Shown here: positions 14,501 through 24,861 of the stretch, in pieces
Layout of the letters: every line of letters starts with the position of its first letter
Position numbering within the stretch: position 1 is the stretch's first letter
Source of the DNA: Ehretia macrophylla
Taxonomy: Eukaryota; Streptophyta; Magnoliopsida; Boraginales; Ehretiaceae
Length of the DNA: 64,000 bases
Assembly: GCA_037974665.1 (NCBI GenBank)
Contig: CM075778.1
Coordinates: forward strand, 12,203,001 to 12,267,000
Direction: 5' to 3'
Position numbers and translations under genes: made by a program
The notes under the pieces: generated by a model
Told to the model about the DNA's origin: nothing
The model's input: the letters and a program-made list of their open reading frames with translations, nothing else
Databases searched by the model: none

Positions 14501-15170
14501 CTTGAAATCTTGTATGTATTTTGTATGGCTTGTTGGATTGTAAATTAAATTAAGGACTTATGTGGTTTGTTAGAGTAATTGGCATATAATAGCTAAAGAT
14601 AGATTTTATTGTCTTTTGATTGTGTGCTTTTGTGACAAGTAGGTGGACTTATCATAAGTAAAGCTTGGGAATGTAGTTAGAGTGGTATGATAAGCTATCT
14701 TGTAACCTAGAATTTCAAAGGTTGTGTCATTGCGTGCTCAAGTGATTATGTTGTTGTCTAACGCTTGGATAGCCTTGAGACTAGGAAAGTTGGATGGTTA
14801 GAGTTGGGGTGTTGTTATGTGGTTATACTTGCTGCATGCAGGTTTTTGATTAGTCCTATAAACAGGGGAGACTCCATCCATTTTTCCTAAATTTTGTGTC
14901 CGGGTTTGGAATTGGGTTGTGAATAGCATGATTAATAGTAATATTGGTTCCGTAAGGGATTGGGGCGTTACAATCATAATAATCAATACTATCTTCTCGT
15001 TTGTAGGCGAAAGGCTGGGAGTTACTTCACCTCCCATGATTGGCCTGCTCTACACGAAGGGCATAATATGGAAGAAGGAGATACATGTGTGTTTGAGCAG
15101 ATAAAAGGAGACCATTTTATTTTTCAAGTAATTAGGAGGGTAGGTGTCAGTCGAAGAATAAGATAAACCA
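11583..15170 (+). pseudogene. B3-domain (REM-like) transcription-factor gene remnant inside a MULE
   Basis: Four exon-like pieces read as plant B3 DNA-binding domain sequence. Piece 1 (about 11600-11659) gives FLRCLMDSSKTRL, before a GTAAG donor. Piece 2 (about 11764-12014) gives KYREYITPTFTLECNG, then RRVRLKNIDDRYYLVTV, and after a stop and a frame change, EFLFFWFKDPATFTVRIFG..CERE, the typical end of a B3 domain, before another GTAAG donor. Piece 3 (about 12122-12229) is an acidic linker (NNESEEVEEIEVDDEDCEE) ending at a stop. Piece 4 (about 15008-15163), beyond an inserted LTR at 12439-14972, gives HEGHNMEEGDTCVFEQI and FIFQVIRRV, the C-terminal half of a second B3 domain. The two-domain layout with an acidic linker fits the REM subfamily. 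It is broken by a stop, shifts and the LTR insertion, so it cannot encode a normal protein. The start codon is unclear, with ATG at 11600 out of frame with the domain. Confidence 0.75.
12439..14972 (+). mobile_element. Solo LTR of the same large LTR family, copy B
   Basis: It starts TGTGACACCCGA and ends GGGGCGTTACA. It is flanked by GTCAT (12434-12438) and ATCAT (14973-14977), a 5-bp duplication with one difference. Length is about 2.53 kb. It contains the family landmarks, including the GC-richer block with GGGGTACATCCGGAGTA (near 14080) and GGGGAGACTCCATCC (near 14866). It lies inside an intron-like part of the B3 gene remnant. No internal retroelement domains are present, so recombination between LTRs probably removed the rest. 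Confidence 0.75.
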
Positions 15171-15770
15171 TTTGTTTGTGTTAATGTGAAATGAAGTGAT
15201 AAATCATGAATTTTTATTTTTTTAGGTAAGTTTTTTTTATGTTGTTTAGGATGGATGAACAATTTTATGTTTGTAGTTTTTGTGATGGAGTGTGTAATAT
15301 TTGTCATCATGGTACTCGTTACTTGTCAAATAGTTATAATGATGTGCTTTGAGTGTTAACAATTCAATATAAATTATTCAGGGGCATAAGAGTCATTTTA
15401 ATCGGTCAAAGCTTTGACCGTTATGTTTAATCTAACGTCTATTAGATTGGGGGACCAATTTGGGTATTTTCTTAAACTAAGGGACCTATTTGGGACTTCA
15501 ACAAACTTCGGGACTAAAATGGCTTTTTTCTGAAATAGAATAAGAGAAGCAAAGTAGGGAAAAAAGAACATTAGAAAAAGGAGGAAAAAGTAGGGGAAAA
15601 AGAATAGAAGAAAATGAAAAGAAAAAGTCAAGGGCATACAAAGACATTTTCTGTAATTTTAACGAAAAAAATAAATAGACCCCTTAGTGACACTTTTCAA
15701 AATTCAGGGGATCTAAGTCATACTTGTTATTGATAGAGGGGGTCTGGATGAAAAATACCATTTCTTTTAA

Positions 15771-16654
15771 TAATCACATCAGAAAATGCAGAGGAGTTTG
15801 TTAGGAGAAAGACACAGAGGTGACGATTACTATCCTAGTACAATTCTCCATGTGAAAATTCTTCCATCCCACCATCGTCTATCTACCCATAGAAACATGT
15901 GTGGAGCCCCAGTGAGTGGGTGATTTGGGTAATGGACGGATGGAAGTCAAACCCTTCTTTTTTTTAACATTGTAATCATTTTTTCGGTGAGGGTCCGTGT
16001 AGTTTCCAATTACGCATCAAATTAATAGTTGGTTTGCAGGGCTTCTAAGGTGGCAACTATACTAGCCTCTGTATATCGAGGAAGTATTGGGTCCTCTAGG
16101 ATTCGGTTCCCCTTAAACAATCATTCCTTTAGAATTCGGATTCCCTTGTAAAATTATTCCTCTAAGAGTTGAATTCCCTCATAACGTTGAGAGAGGAACT
16201 AAATTATCACCTTTAGGCCTAGAGTAAATAAAGGGAGGTAGGAAGAAAATAAGCTTTCTAATTTCCGAAATGTTTGGTTTAAGCATAACACTTTATCATT
16301 GTAGGGTACCATGTTTTGTTTTGCAATTGCTATTTTCTTTTGGTCAGTATCACATTTCTATCAGCTTGTCCTTTTCCTGAAGTTCACGTTTTAGTGTTTT
16401 GTGCTTAAGGGATCCAAATAACTTTGTTAAATTTTATATCTAACTTGTACTAGGCTTTCAAGGTAGCTTATTAATTTGCAAATCAAGAGCTTACGGGATA
16501 CTGATTTTGGACTAATTAGTTTGTGTGCACCATTACAATGACCTCAGTAACATTGAAAACAAAACTTAGAACATAGACACATCCTATAACCTAACAATTA
16601 AGTTCCGGAAGTGATCTAAATAAACGATGATACTCAACACCAAAAAAATTGCGA
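15771..16654. other. Intergenic DNA, nothing recognised
   Basis: No coding frame of note and no repeat structure that I can define. It follows the right target-site copy of the outer Mutator-like element. Confidence 0.45.
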
Positions 16655-17170
16655 TAGTGTTAAAGAGGGCTTTTCATATACTATCTTTTATAGGGTTAAT
16701 ACTATTTTTGGTCCCTTATCTTTGACCTCATTGACACTTTGGTCCCTTATCTTCAAAAGTGATACATTTTCATTCCTTATCTTTTCAAAATGGGACACCG
16801 TTAGTCATTCCATTAAAAAAATGACAGAAAAAGCACGTGTTTCATACATGACATGATTTTTTCCCAAATTACAGGGGTATTTTGGTCAGTTCACCAACAC
16901 CCAACAACCACCACCACTACCACCGCTAACACTGCCAACACCAACCACACCGACACCACCACCACCACCAATAGTGACTAACACCAACAACCACCACCAC
17001 TACCACCGTTACCACTACCCACACTAACAACAACCACACCAACACCACCGAACACCCATACCAACACCACCACCACCACCAACAACAAGACAATATTACC
17101 ATTTTTGCAATTTTTCAATTTTTGCAAGTGGGTAGTGTTAAAGAGGGCTTTTCATATACTATCTTTTATA
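16655..17170. repeat. ~440-bp insert bounded by a perfect 38-bp direct repeat
   Basis: The same 38 bases (beginning TAGTGTTAAAGAGGGC and ending ATCTTTTATA) occur at 16655-16692 and 17133-17170. Between them are about 440 bp. The insert starts with a Mutator-MITE-like phrase (TTTTTGGTCCCTTATC, TTTGGTCCCTTATC) and continues as a CACCAC-rich simple sequence (16888-17090). A 38-bp exact duplication is too long for ordinary DNA-transposon or LTR insertions. It could come from LINE-type integration, staggered break repair or a tandem duplication. Confidence 0.7.
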
Positions 17171-17628
17171 TTATTTTACTTTATTAGTAAGTAACTTGAG
17201 GCCATTTAACAAAATGAAATGGTTCGAATCACATGTAGATCAACTGCTAGGAATCATGTTTGAACCACCGAAAAAAGCTATTGAAATTTAGAGGCCCAAT
17301 GGGCCTTCAAAATTGCTTTTTCTTTTAAACTTCAAAGTACTTAATTTGTTTGATGCCCCCTTAGTATTTTTTAAATTCTTGTCAAATGCATGACCTAAAA
17401 GAAAACATGTATTATGACGGCCCAAACCCAACATGTAGCGTAGTATACTTAATTGCATATAAATTGTTGTTAGTTTAAGTTTTATATGTGTGAATGTGTT
17501 TATTTTAGTATTTAAGATTTAACTAGTAGTTTCATTTTCTTTTATTTCTCTTATTTTCTTTATTAAAAAAAAAGAACACTAATACTAATAATTTAAATAA
17601 AAAAATTTAACTACTATTTAACATTTAC
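17171..17628. other. Intergenic AT-rich DNA
   Basis: No gene or defined repeat is seen before the start of solo LTR copy C. Confidence 0.4.
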
Positions 17629-20600
17629 TGTAACGCCCGACTCCCAGTGCATACATTTATCATTCATATGTATATAAATTGTGCATTTACTTGTTTAAGC
17701 GCTTACTTGTCATAACATGCTATTAAATGCTTATTTGACATTTTATGTGAAATTTTATGTTTAATTGACTGCTAACAGTAAAATGGTGAATTAATCTATT
17801 TTAGAAAGTGATCAATATGCATTTAAATTATTTTCATAAAAGACTTTTAATAAAACTTGCATTCAAAGAGTTTTACATTAAATTGAACTCGGACTAAAAT
17901 TTTTATTATGTTATTTTTCGAATTTCATATTTTTCTATTATTACTTAACTTATATTTAGCTTACGTTCACAAAAATTATGTTCATTGTATATTTGTTGAG
18001 TGATGTACGAAAATATTTTGATACTATATGAATAGTAAAAACTATGTTATTTATTTGGACTAGAATTAGCTTGTCTTACATTTTACTAATTAAACCAAGT
18101 CCAAAATCCATTTAAACTCAAGCCCAAAACCCACAACTAAACCCATCTACTCATATATTATTATATACATATAATAGCCCAAAATGCTCAAAAATGCTCA
18201 AAATAAGTTAAAAATTGCCTAAAATAGCCAAAAAATCATATTACGGGAATAGTGCTTTTCTTGCAAATTTTACTTAATTTGATCTTCCAAGCTCTTCCAA
18301 AGGATTCCAAGTCATCAAAAAGCTTCTCCCTTGCTCCTACATCTCTAGTTCGGTGAGGGATTTTACAAAAATTGCATTTTATTTACTATTGTGGTTTATG
18401 TTCAAAATTGATATTGTTATATATGGTTGCTATTATTCATTTTGAAGCTTTATATCATGCCTCTAGGACTAGGAGAAAATACTTATATAGTTGTTTCATG
18501 TGTTTATGAAGTGTATGTATGAAATCATTTTTGTAAAGTCTTGAATTGGCACTATTCAAGCAAACCCATGAAATATTATTCCAGACCTTAATCTAATGCT
18601 AGATATGTGGTGTTGGGTTGCTAAAATGGCCACACGTTAAAATTTATCGAATTCCGAGAACATTGATTTTCATGGCCCTTTGTATGTGCACGTTAGAATT
18701 GATGCAAATAGAGCCTTTAGAACTAGTTTAATGCTTGGCTTAGGTGCCATAAATGTAGTAGAGAATAGTTAGATGCTTTGATTAACTAAACCTTGATGAA
18801 AACTAGTTTTGGCTTGTTGAGCTTAAAGGAAAAAAATGGAGTTATAGCCTTTGTTCTTAACTTTAGCTTGCTTATTGTGCTATACTTGTTGTAAGGATTG
18901 GAATACATGTTAGATGACTAAAATAAGGTGGACGTGGTGTGTGCGTGTGTTGAGAACTAAAGTGGCTATATGAGATTAGTAAAGTTAGTTTTGAAGTTCA
19001 TTATCTTGTGTGAATGATAGAACCTAATTTGTAAGCATTTAGAAAGAGATAAGTTGGATTTCTTGTGAATTGCTTGAACTTGTTGCACGACTAGCTAGTA
19101 ATTGACCTTTATGTGGCTGAGTAAGTGCTAAAAGAGGTCTAATTATATTGTTTATTCATTTGGTGAAGTTCCATGAATTGGCTTGAATGTTTACATTGTT
19201 GTAAATTGGGTGAATAAGCATGAAAATGATTCTTAGGCTATGTTTTACAGTTGAATTATGTTTAAGTGTATAAGTGTGGTCACCTTGATTGAATACTTGA
19301 TTTGATATTCTTTTATGACATAAAAGAAGTTGTATTAGTTAGGTAGTTTAACTTGCTAGATGTTAATGTAGTTAATATTCTTGGCAAGATTAAAGGAGTG
19401 TTTTAGAGTTATTTGTATGATTACTTGAACTATGTGATAATGTGGAATCAACAAGTGATTGTACAGCTTCTGTTGTTGTGTGTTGAGATTGCATAATAGT
19501 TAAGTTAGAATTACTATAATCAAATGTTAAAAGTGTTATATTTATATGAATAACTAGGGGTTGCTTATTTGAGCGAATTCAAAGAGGTTGGAGTAAACCT
19601 ATGCTATACTCTTACAGGTTTGGCAAAGGTGAGGAAGTTACATCCTTTTGTGTATTTTAATTTTTTTTACTGCTCATAGAATTGTATAGTTTGATATGAA
19701 TGCTTATAATTACGTGTACTTTTATATGAATTGAATAAATATACACTTGTCTCTTGTTTATATTGTTACATTGCTTATTTACTGTAACCTACGTGCGAGG
19801 GTAACCTACTTTGTTGTCCTTCGTATATGTGATATTATATTATTTTGCTATCTTGTGGAATCTTGTGAATTCTCGTTAATCGAGTTGCGCAACCTTTTCG
19901 GACATTGTAGTGTCGAGAAACTCTGGGTAGCATTGGGCTATCAGCTTAGCTCGGCTACCATGGTACCTATTCCCTTTCTCGTTGAGGCATACTCCTCTAT
20001 CTCAAAGGCATGGTTCACCTCGTTGGGGTATACGGACCTACCTCGGGAGAAATGGGTCGTAGGATCGGGGTACATCCGGAGTACCCCATTGGAGGAATTA
20101 AGGGATTTGCCGGCACCTGTTATCAAGGATCGATATTTGTGGTTCGAGATCGAAGACAAAGAAGATGAATCGTATCCTTTTAAATGTGTTTAATACTTTG
20201 CTTAATTAGATTGTTATATTGAATTACGTGATTACTTGTATTGTTGTTGCATTGCACGAAAATACGTTCAAAAATTGCCCTGGTTAACTGTTTTTATCCC
20301 TCACTGAGTATACATGTGTTGTATGCTTACCCCTCTTTCTAATCATCTCAGGTTCGGGCTCTTCAAAGATTAAGAAGAAGAAGTTCAATTTGGTCAAATG
20401 CATTGACTTGTTGCTTACCGAGATTGGATGGTTTGTGTAAAGAATGTGAAGTTGTCATGTAAATATTCAATTTTGAGACGTTTTGGTCTTGTTTGTATTT
20501 ATTTACTAGCTTGGAAAATTGTAATAGTTAATTTGTTGATGTATAGTTTAGATTGTAGCGGCATGTAATAACTTTAACTTTGCTTTATAGTCAATGTTGC

Positions 20601-20970
20601 ATGCTTGTGTGGTCAGTGAAGGTTAGTTGATTGGTTGGACTTAAATTATAAGTAGGTTAAATTGATAATATTAAAGTGATATGATAAGCGGTTCTAAAAC
20701 ACAGAAATTCAATAGATTTGACCTTGCATGCTTGTATGTCTTCAATGGTAGGATCCAAGGCTCGGATGACCTTAAAGAGTTAGTTGTATGTGATGTTAAT
20801 GGTTGTTGGGATTTACGGAGAAGGTTGGACTTTGGCTTTGAGGTTATAACTGCTTGTACAGGTTTCGGATTGTCCCCTAAACAGGGGAGACTCTGTCCGT
20901 TTTCTCTTATTTTTCGTGACCTCGAGTATTAAATCAGAGCTCCGGTCTCGTGAGGGATCGGGACGTAACA
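17629..20970 (+). mobile_element. Solo LTR of the same large LTR family, copy C
   Basis: It starts TGTAACGCCCGAC and ends GATCGGGACGTAACA, about 3.34 kb. It has the family landmarks: the GC-richer block with GGGGTACATCCGGAGTACC (near 20060), CTGAGTATACATGTGTTG (near 20304) and CAGGGGAGACTCTGTCCG (near 20881). Open frames in the GC-richer block reflect base composition and are not genes. I see no clear 5-bp target duplication, so it may have arisen by recombination between different copies. Confidence 0.7.
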
Positions 20971-21753
20971 TGTATTTCACTTATCATATATATCAGGAGG
21001 CTAATTAAGGTACTAACTGATTATTAGATCATGGGCTATGCTACAGTATTGGAAGTACCATGCATTACTGAAATTATTCCTAAACCATTGCGCTATCTCT
21101 TGGATAAGGATTGTAGGCATATGAGAGCCCCGAAATGAATTGATATGTAATTCAATCGGCTTTTTCCTCCTTGTAACCCAAAAAAATAAAAATTAAGGAG
21201 TGATGACGTACATGGACAATCTTCTAGATGAAGAGAGTTGTTTCTTTCAAAGTGATTTACTAATTTTTTTAGTGTTTTGAAGTTATGAAGTTTTAGAAGA
21301 ACTGTATTGTATGGAAATTATAGGCTCGTTTGTTATAGATATTGATTGATTTAATTTGAAATTTGATTATCCTAATTCCAGTCTAAAATTAAATTAAACA
21401 TATTCAAAGTCCCTCGATGAGATAATCAACAAGGAATTGTCAAATTATCTATATATCATAAAATATCATGAGTTTTTTTTTTTTTTAATGACAACAATAA
21501 TCAATTATAAAAATCTAAACCTATCTAGCCCCTTAAAGTGAAAAATTTTATATACCCTCTATAATCAAGATCTTATGTTTTTATCTTTGTATGGCCAAAT
21601 AGGGAGTTTCGATCAGGGACCTTAAGAGTTCCGAAGAACTCTCTCCTTTCATCTCCTTCCTGAGATTCTTTCATATCATACATGAGATATTTTCTCCTAG
21701 TTTATCTAGGTTAGAGCTGCTCTTCTTCCTTCTTTTTTCTTCTTTCTTCTTTA
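20971..21753. other. Intergenic DNA, nothing firm
   Basis: No coding frame. A stretch near 21130-21195 ends in an A-rich run and could be the tail of an old retroposon, but I cannot delimit it. Confidence 0.4.
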
Positions 21754-21755
21754 TA

Positions 21756-22325
21756 CAGTAAAACCTCTTAAATTAATACTTGATAAATTAATAATTTTTT
21801 TTAAATAATAAAAATCTCCGGTCCCTACTTGGCACCAATGTAAAAAATTAATAATTTCAATAAAATTATAAGACAATATATTTAAAATATTTTCTTTGTA
21901 TTTTATTGCCCTAAATATTTCATAAATTAATAACTGGTTAAAAATTACATAAACTATGAGATTGGAGAAACCCTTGTAATATTAGGATTAAAACAAGTTT
22001 CTTTAATCTCATAATCAATTTATTATGTAGTTTTTAGCTAATTATTAATCTATAATACGAGATTAGATAAACTTGTTCTAATCTTACTAAATTAAAATTT
22101 GATTTTGTATTTACATTAGACTTTCTACTTGTCTTTTCAAATTGGTTTGAAAAAATATGAGTCACTTTTCAAAAAAAGATATCATAAATATAATATGTTT
22201 ACTGTTAAGCTAAAAAAAACTAAAAGTATCTCAATAAATTAATAAATATTAATTTATCTATAAATTAATATCCTAAATTAATAAAATTTGGTGGTCTCAA
22301 CACTATTAATTTAAAGAGGTTATAG
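21756..22325. mobile_element. Emigrant-like MITE (pogo/Lemi1 group)
   Basis: The left end reads CAGTAAAACCTCTTAAATTA and the right end is its near complement, with GGTTATAG at 22318-22325. A TA dinucleotide lies on both sides (21754-21755 and 22326-22327). Both the terminal sequence and the TA duplication match the Emigrant family known from Arabidopsis, which is derived from pogo-like elements. The interior is AT-rich, about 570 bp in total, with no transposase. Confidence 0.8.
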
Positions 22326-22499
22326 TATATTTGTATTTAGCCTGCAATTTTATGGTTAATTTTTCTTTTTCCTTTGCAATCTGTTTATTTTGTTGCACCC
22401 TTCCTTTTATCTTTGCAAATGTGGCACCGTCTACTTGGTTTATTTTAGGTTCAGATTCACGATAACTGCTACTTGTTTCCCTCCCCCGGCTTTCTTTGA

Positions 22500-22925
22500 C
22501 CACCAGTAATGGTGTTTACGGAAGTTTCGAGGTGGCCTGTGTCGCGATCTTTATCGGTTGTTTGTCGACTTTTGGAGTTTCACACATTTGGTTTCTTCCG
22601 CCGAACCTGCATGTCTCATAGTTCACACTTCTTTTGAGCTCATTGTCGGTGGGTTCTTCACCTTGTTTGTGGTATGGGTTGTCTTATAGGCTGGAATTCT
22701 ACCCCTGTGTTGGCTGTAAGTCGAGCATGTGTTTTTGTTGTTTGGTTTGTTGGGCTTTCATGTCTTATATTAGGTTTGTTTCTTATTATGTGGCTTTCCT
22801 GTAGGCTTGGTCCCAATGTGTATTTTTCGTCTTTGTCTAGGTCTATATACATTTTTGGGCCTTGTCTTGTACTTTATGGTAGTTTGACTAATGCAAATCT
22901 TTTGTTGACCAAAAAAAAAAAAAAA
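22500..22925 (+). mobile_element. Poly(A)-ended retroposon remnant (LINE or SINE 3' end)
   Basis: A comparatively GC/T-rich stretch ends in TTGTTGACC followed by a run of 15 A (22911-22925). This is the look of a LINE-type 3' end or a SINE tail. I see no reverse transcriptase frame and no firm pol III boxes, and I could not find a matching target duplication. Start is approximate. Confidence 0.45.
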
Positions 22926-23677
22926 ATCAACGAATCAAATAAAATAGGTCAATGGAAAACCTAAGATTTGAAAGTGAAACCCCTTGATCATAAATAAAAG
23001 ATAATAGGATTTACCACTAAGGTTTATTCTCTTTTTGGGATTTTGATCCCCGAAAAAGATGATAGCTTTTCATTGCTCAGGAAATTCTAAAAACCATTAA
23101 GAAATTAGGCAAAATACAAAGAATCAAAATATGAATGTGATCACTGACAATCAGGCCAGTTATTTAGGAGGGAAGACATAGCCGCCTCATTTTCAAGCTT
23201 AGTCCGTACGCGTTAGCAAAATTATATAAGTCAATATAAGAAGCTGTAAATGCCCCAAACGAACAAAAATAGAAGAAGTTGAATGGCTTTACTGATCATA
23301 TTGGAAAACTATTGTATTCACATCTGTAAAATAGAATCTACATTCAATAGCAAATTGTAACCTAGACAAACAAAATTGAATGCATTACAAGTCGCTGTAT
23401 AAGTGACCAAACTTTTAAAATTAAACCGAATCAAGTCTTATACTACTAGACAAGTTTAACTATCACCTGACCATCCTAAGAAAATATATAAAAATCTACT
23501 CCGGCCGCGTAGTATATCAGAATTGAATGAAAGAACTGCTGCGGAGCCTGGAAATACTCTCTGCTGCTATTTTTCCATCTTTGAGTCATCCTACGGAGGT
23601 TTGCACCTGGCACAAGAACGTGAAATTTGAGCGACAACTGCTAGTAGAGAAGAAGGTTGAACTTTGGGAGTTAGAAG
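22926..23677. other. Intergenic and 3'-flanking DNA of the secreted-peptide gene
   Basis: No other gene is seen. The part just below 23677 would hold the 3' untranslated region of the minus-strand peptide gene. No clear polyadenylation signal was chosen. Confidence 0.4.
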
Positions 23678-23941
23678 TTACTTATTCTGCGTGGGATTTG
23701 ATCTGCTTGGAGGTATCTTTTGAAAGCTTGCATCCATCTTCATCAATGGATTCTTCTCCTGTGTGTGCAACCCCTTAAGAGTTTGCGAAGAAGAAGAAGC
23801 TGAGCTTGATGCTGTTGAGGGTCTATGACTATGTGCTTTTGTCAAGAGGAAACGTGATGCTTGTGCTCCACGGAAACAGCAATGTAGAATCACCATTACT
23901 GCAATAATTAAAGCAGACAATGATTTGTAGGGGAAATTCAT
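23678..23941 (-). CDS. Small secreted peptide precursor with IDA/CLE-like C-terminus (87 aa)
   Basis: An intact 87-codon frame. Residues 1-28 form a signal peptide (MNFPYKSLSALIIAVMVILH then CCFRGAQA), with likely cleavage before SRFLL. Residues about 40-53 are Ser-rich and variable-looking. The last residues are FQKIPPSRSNPTQNK. This layout (signal peptide, variable middle, short conserved-looking C-terminus) is that of plant peptide hormones. IPPS..N aligns without gaps to the IDA/IDL core (PIPPSxPSxRHN), and PS..NP..N aligns to the CLE dodecapeptide, but neither match is complete: the RHN end of IDA and the central Gly of CLE are absent. It would be secreted and processed to a 12-15 residue ligand for a receptor kinase. 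A TATA-like box lies about 110 bp upstream of the ATG and a (GT)13 tract lies in the leader. That it is a real gene is likely; the family is uncertain. Confidence 0.7.
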   Translation of the reverse strand: MNFPYKSLSALIIAVMVILHCCFRGAQASRFLLTKAHSHRPSTASSSASSSSQTLKGLHTQEKNPLMKMDASFQKIPPSRSNPTQNK

Positions 23942-23951
23942 GCTTTCAAGA

Positions 23952-23977
23952 GTGTGTGTGTGTGTGTGTGTGTGTGT
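23952..23977. repeat. (GT)13 microsatellite
   Basis: Thirteen uninterrupted GT units lie ten bases upstream of the peptide gene's start codon, so the tract is within its presumed 5' leader. On the mRNA it would read as an AC tract. Confidence 0.9.
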
Positions 23978-24045
23978 CGGCCTCGTGCTGATGATGCCAA
24001 GCTGAGTACGAAAATTATCAATGTGATTATGGTGCTAAGCGTGTG

Positions 24046-24053
24046 TTATATAT
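24046..24053 (-). promoter_or_regulatory. Putative TATA box of the secreted-peptide gene
   Basis: ATATATAA on the minus strand, about 105 bp upstream of the start codon at 23941. This spacing leaves a leader of roughly 70-80 nt that includes the (GT)13 tract. Confidence 0.5.
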
Positions 24054-24576
24054 GATAATTGAAGCTAGGATTTGATGGAATCAAGCTCTGTTCAAATGAA
24101 TTTAATATGTGTTTTCTTACTCTAGTTGCAAGGGCGGATCTGATGCAAGTGGGATCATGTGATGCTGCTTTGACTGTGAGTGTTTTAACTCTCGACTTCC
24201 AGGACTAGTTGTTAGTTTCAGACTCGTCATGTGATATGCCACGTGATGATATATTTTATCTTTGGCAAGCTGATTTAATATTAAGTTCCTCTGAACATCA
24301 AGATATTAGGTTTAATAAAATATTGATTTACGTTTCAGTATTTAATTACTACACTGAAAAATATTTGTAAAAAAATAATTTGATAAAAATATATATATAT
24401 ATTTCTAAAACATTTACATTGAAAAATATTTTTTGATATTTGGCTAATATAGTGAAAAAACATTTTCTTATGCAAGATTTTTATAAACTCACACTCATAT
24501 ATATATATATAAACACACATACACACCAACATATGTATTTATGAGTATGATCGATAGGAAGGGTTAGGGCAGGGGC

Positions 24577-24796
24577 AGGGGCGGAGGTACATAAGGGCTA
24601 ACGAGAGCCGCAACTCTTACTGATCCAAGAGAATATTAAAAATTATATATATATTTTTAGAAGAAAAATTAAACATCTATGTAGTTTTACTTTAAAAAAA
24701 TTAATTAGTCCCCACTGAAAAGTAAAAAATGTACTCATATAATTGAAAATTTATTTATTTTAGTCCCACTGAGAAGAATTCTTCGATCCGCCCTTG
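24577..24796. mobile_element. Possible small MITE with GGGGCGGA-type ends
   Basis: The left end AGGGGCGGAGGTA and the reverse complement of the right end AAGGGCGGATCGA agree at most positions. The interior is AT-rich and about 220 bp in total. No target duplication could be fixed, so this is tentative. Confidence 0.35.
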
Positions 24797-24861
24797 GGGT
24801 GGGGTTTAGAGGGGGGTTGGAGTGGAGTGTGGAGTAAAAAATATTTTACAGACCTAAGGCA

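Larger units (their letters stand above)
7173..15531. mobile_element. Inner Mutator-like element, Pack-MULE-like, carrying a B3-domain gene fragment
   Basis: The ends are inverted repeats of about 90 bp, rich in the phrases TTTTAGTCCC and CCCAAAT. A perfect 10-bp direct repeat GAAATAGAAT lies at 7163-7172 and 15532-15541. The span is 8.36 kb, but only about 2.4 kb once two large LTR inserts (7462-10919 and 12439-14972) are set aside. No transposase is seen. The net interior holds CA- and GT-rich tracts and a spliced B3-domain gene remnant on the plus strand (11583-15170). A non-autonomous Mutator-like element that holds host-gene exons between its TIRs is what is called a Pack-MULE. Whether the gene was captured, or the element is an older gene-bearing unit, is inference. 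Confidence 0.75.
1659..15761. mobile_element. Outer Mutator-like element (non-autonomous, ~1 kb net) filled with later insertions
   Basis: The two ends are inverted repeats of each other over roughly 95 bp (1659-1755 against 15761-15665), each with a phrase like CCCTCTATCAA.AACAAGT. A perfect 9-bp direct repeat, TTCTTTTAA, flanks it at 1650-1658 and 15762-15770, which is the duplication size of the Mutator superfamily. Without the copia copy (2016-6726) and the inner Mutator-like element (7173-15531) it is only about 1.0 kb. No transposase sequence is seen, so it would need to be mobilised in trans. The purine-rich stretch at 15542-15650 and the segment 6732-7162 are its own DNA. Origin of the internal part is not recognised. 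Confidence 0.75.

Noticed and set aside
16888-17090. CACCAC-rich tract read as a possible CRISPR-like or minisatellite array
   Set aside because: Units are irregular and trinucleotide based, with no spacer structure; it is simple sequence.
17220-17240. GGTTCGAATC-like B-box motif considered as a tRNA gene
   Set aside because: No A box at the right distance and no cloverleaf could be formed by eye.
19747-20193. A 148-codon open frame and similar frames at 8314-8625, 13738-14160 and 39880-40293
   Set aside because: All fall in the same GC-richer block of the large solo-LTR family. The frames differ between copies and none has a recognisable domain, so they reflect composition.
23527-23778. 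Plus-strand 83-codon frame opposite the secreted-peptide gene
   Set aside because: The minus frame has a signal peptide and a hormone-like C-terminus; the plus frame has no features and is treated as its shadow.
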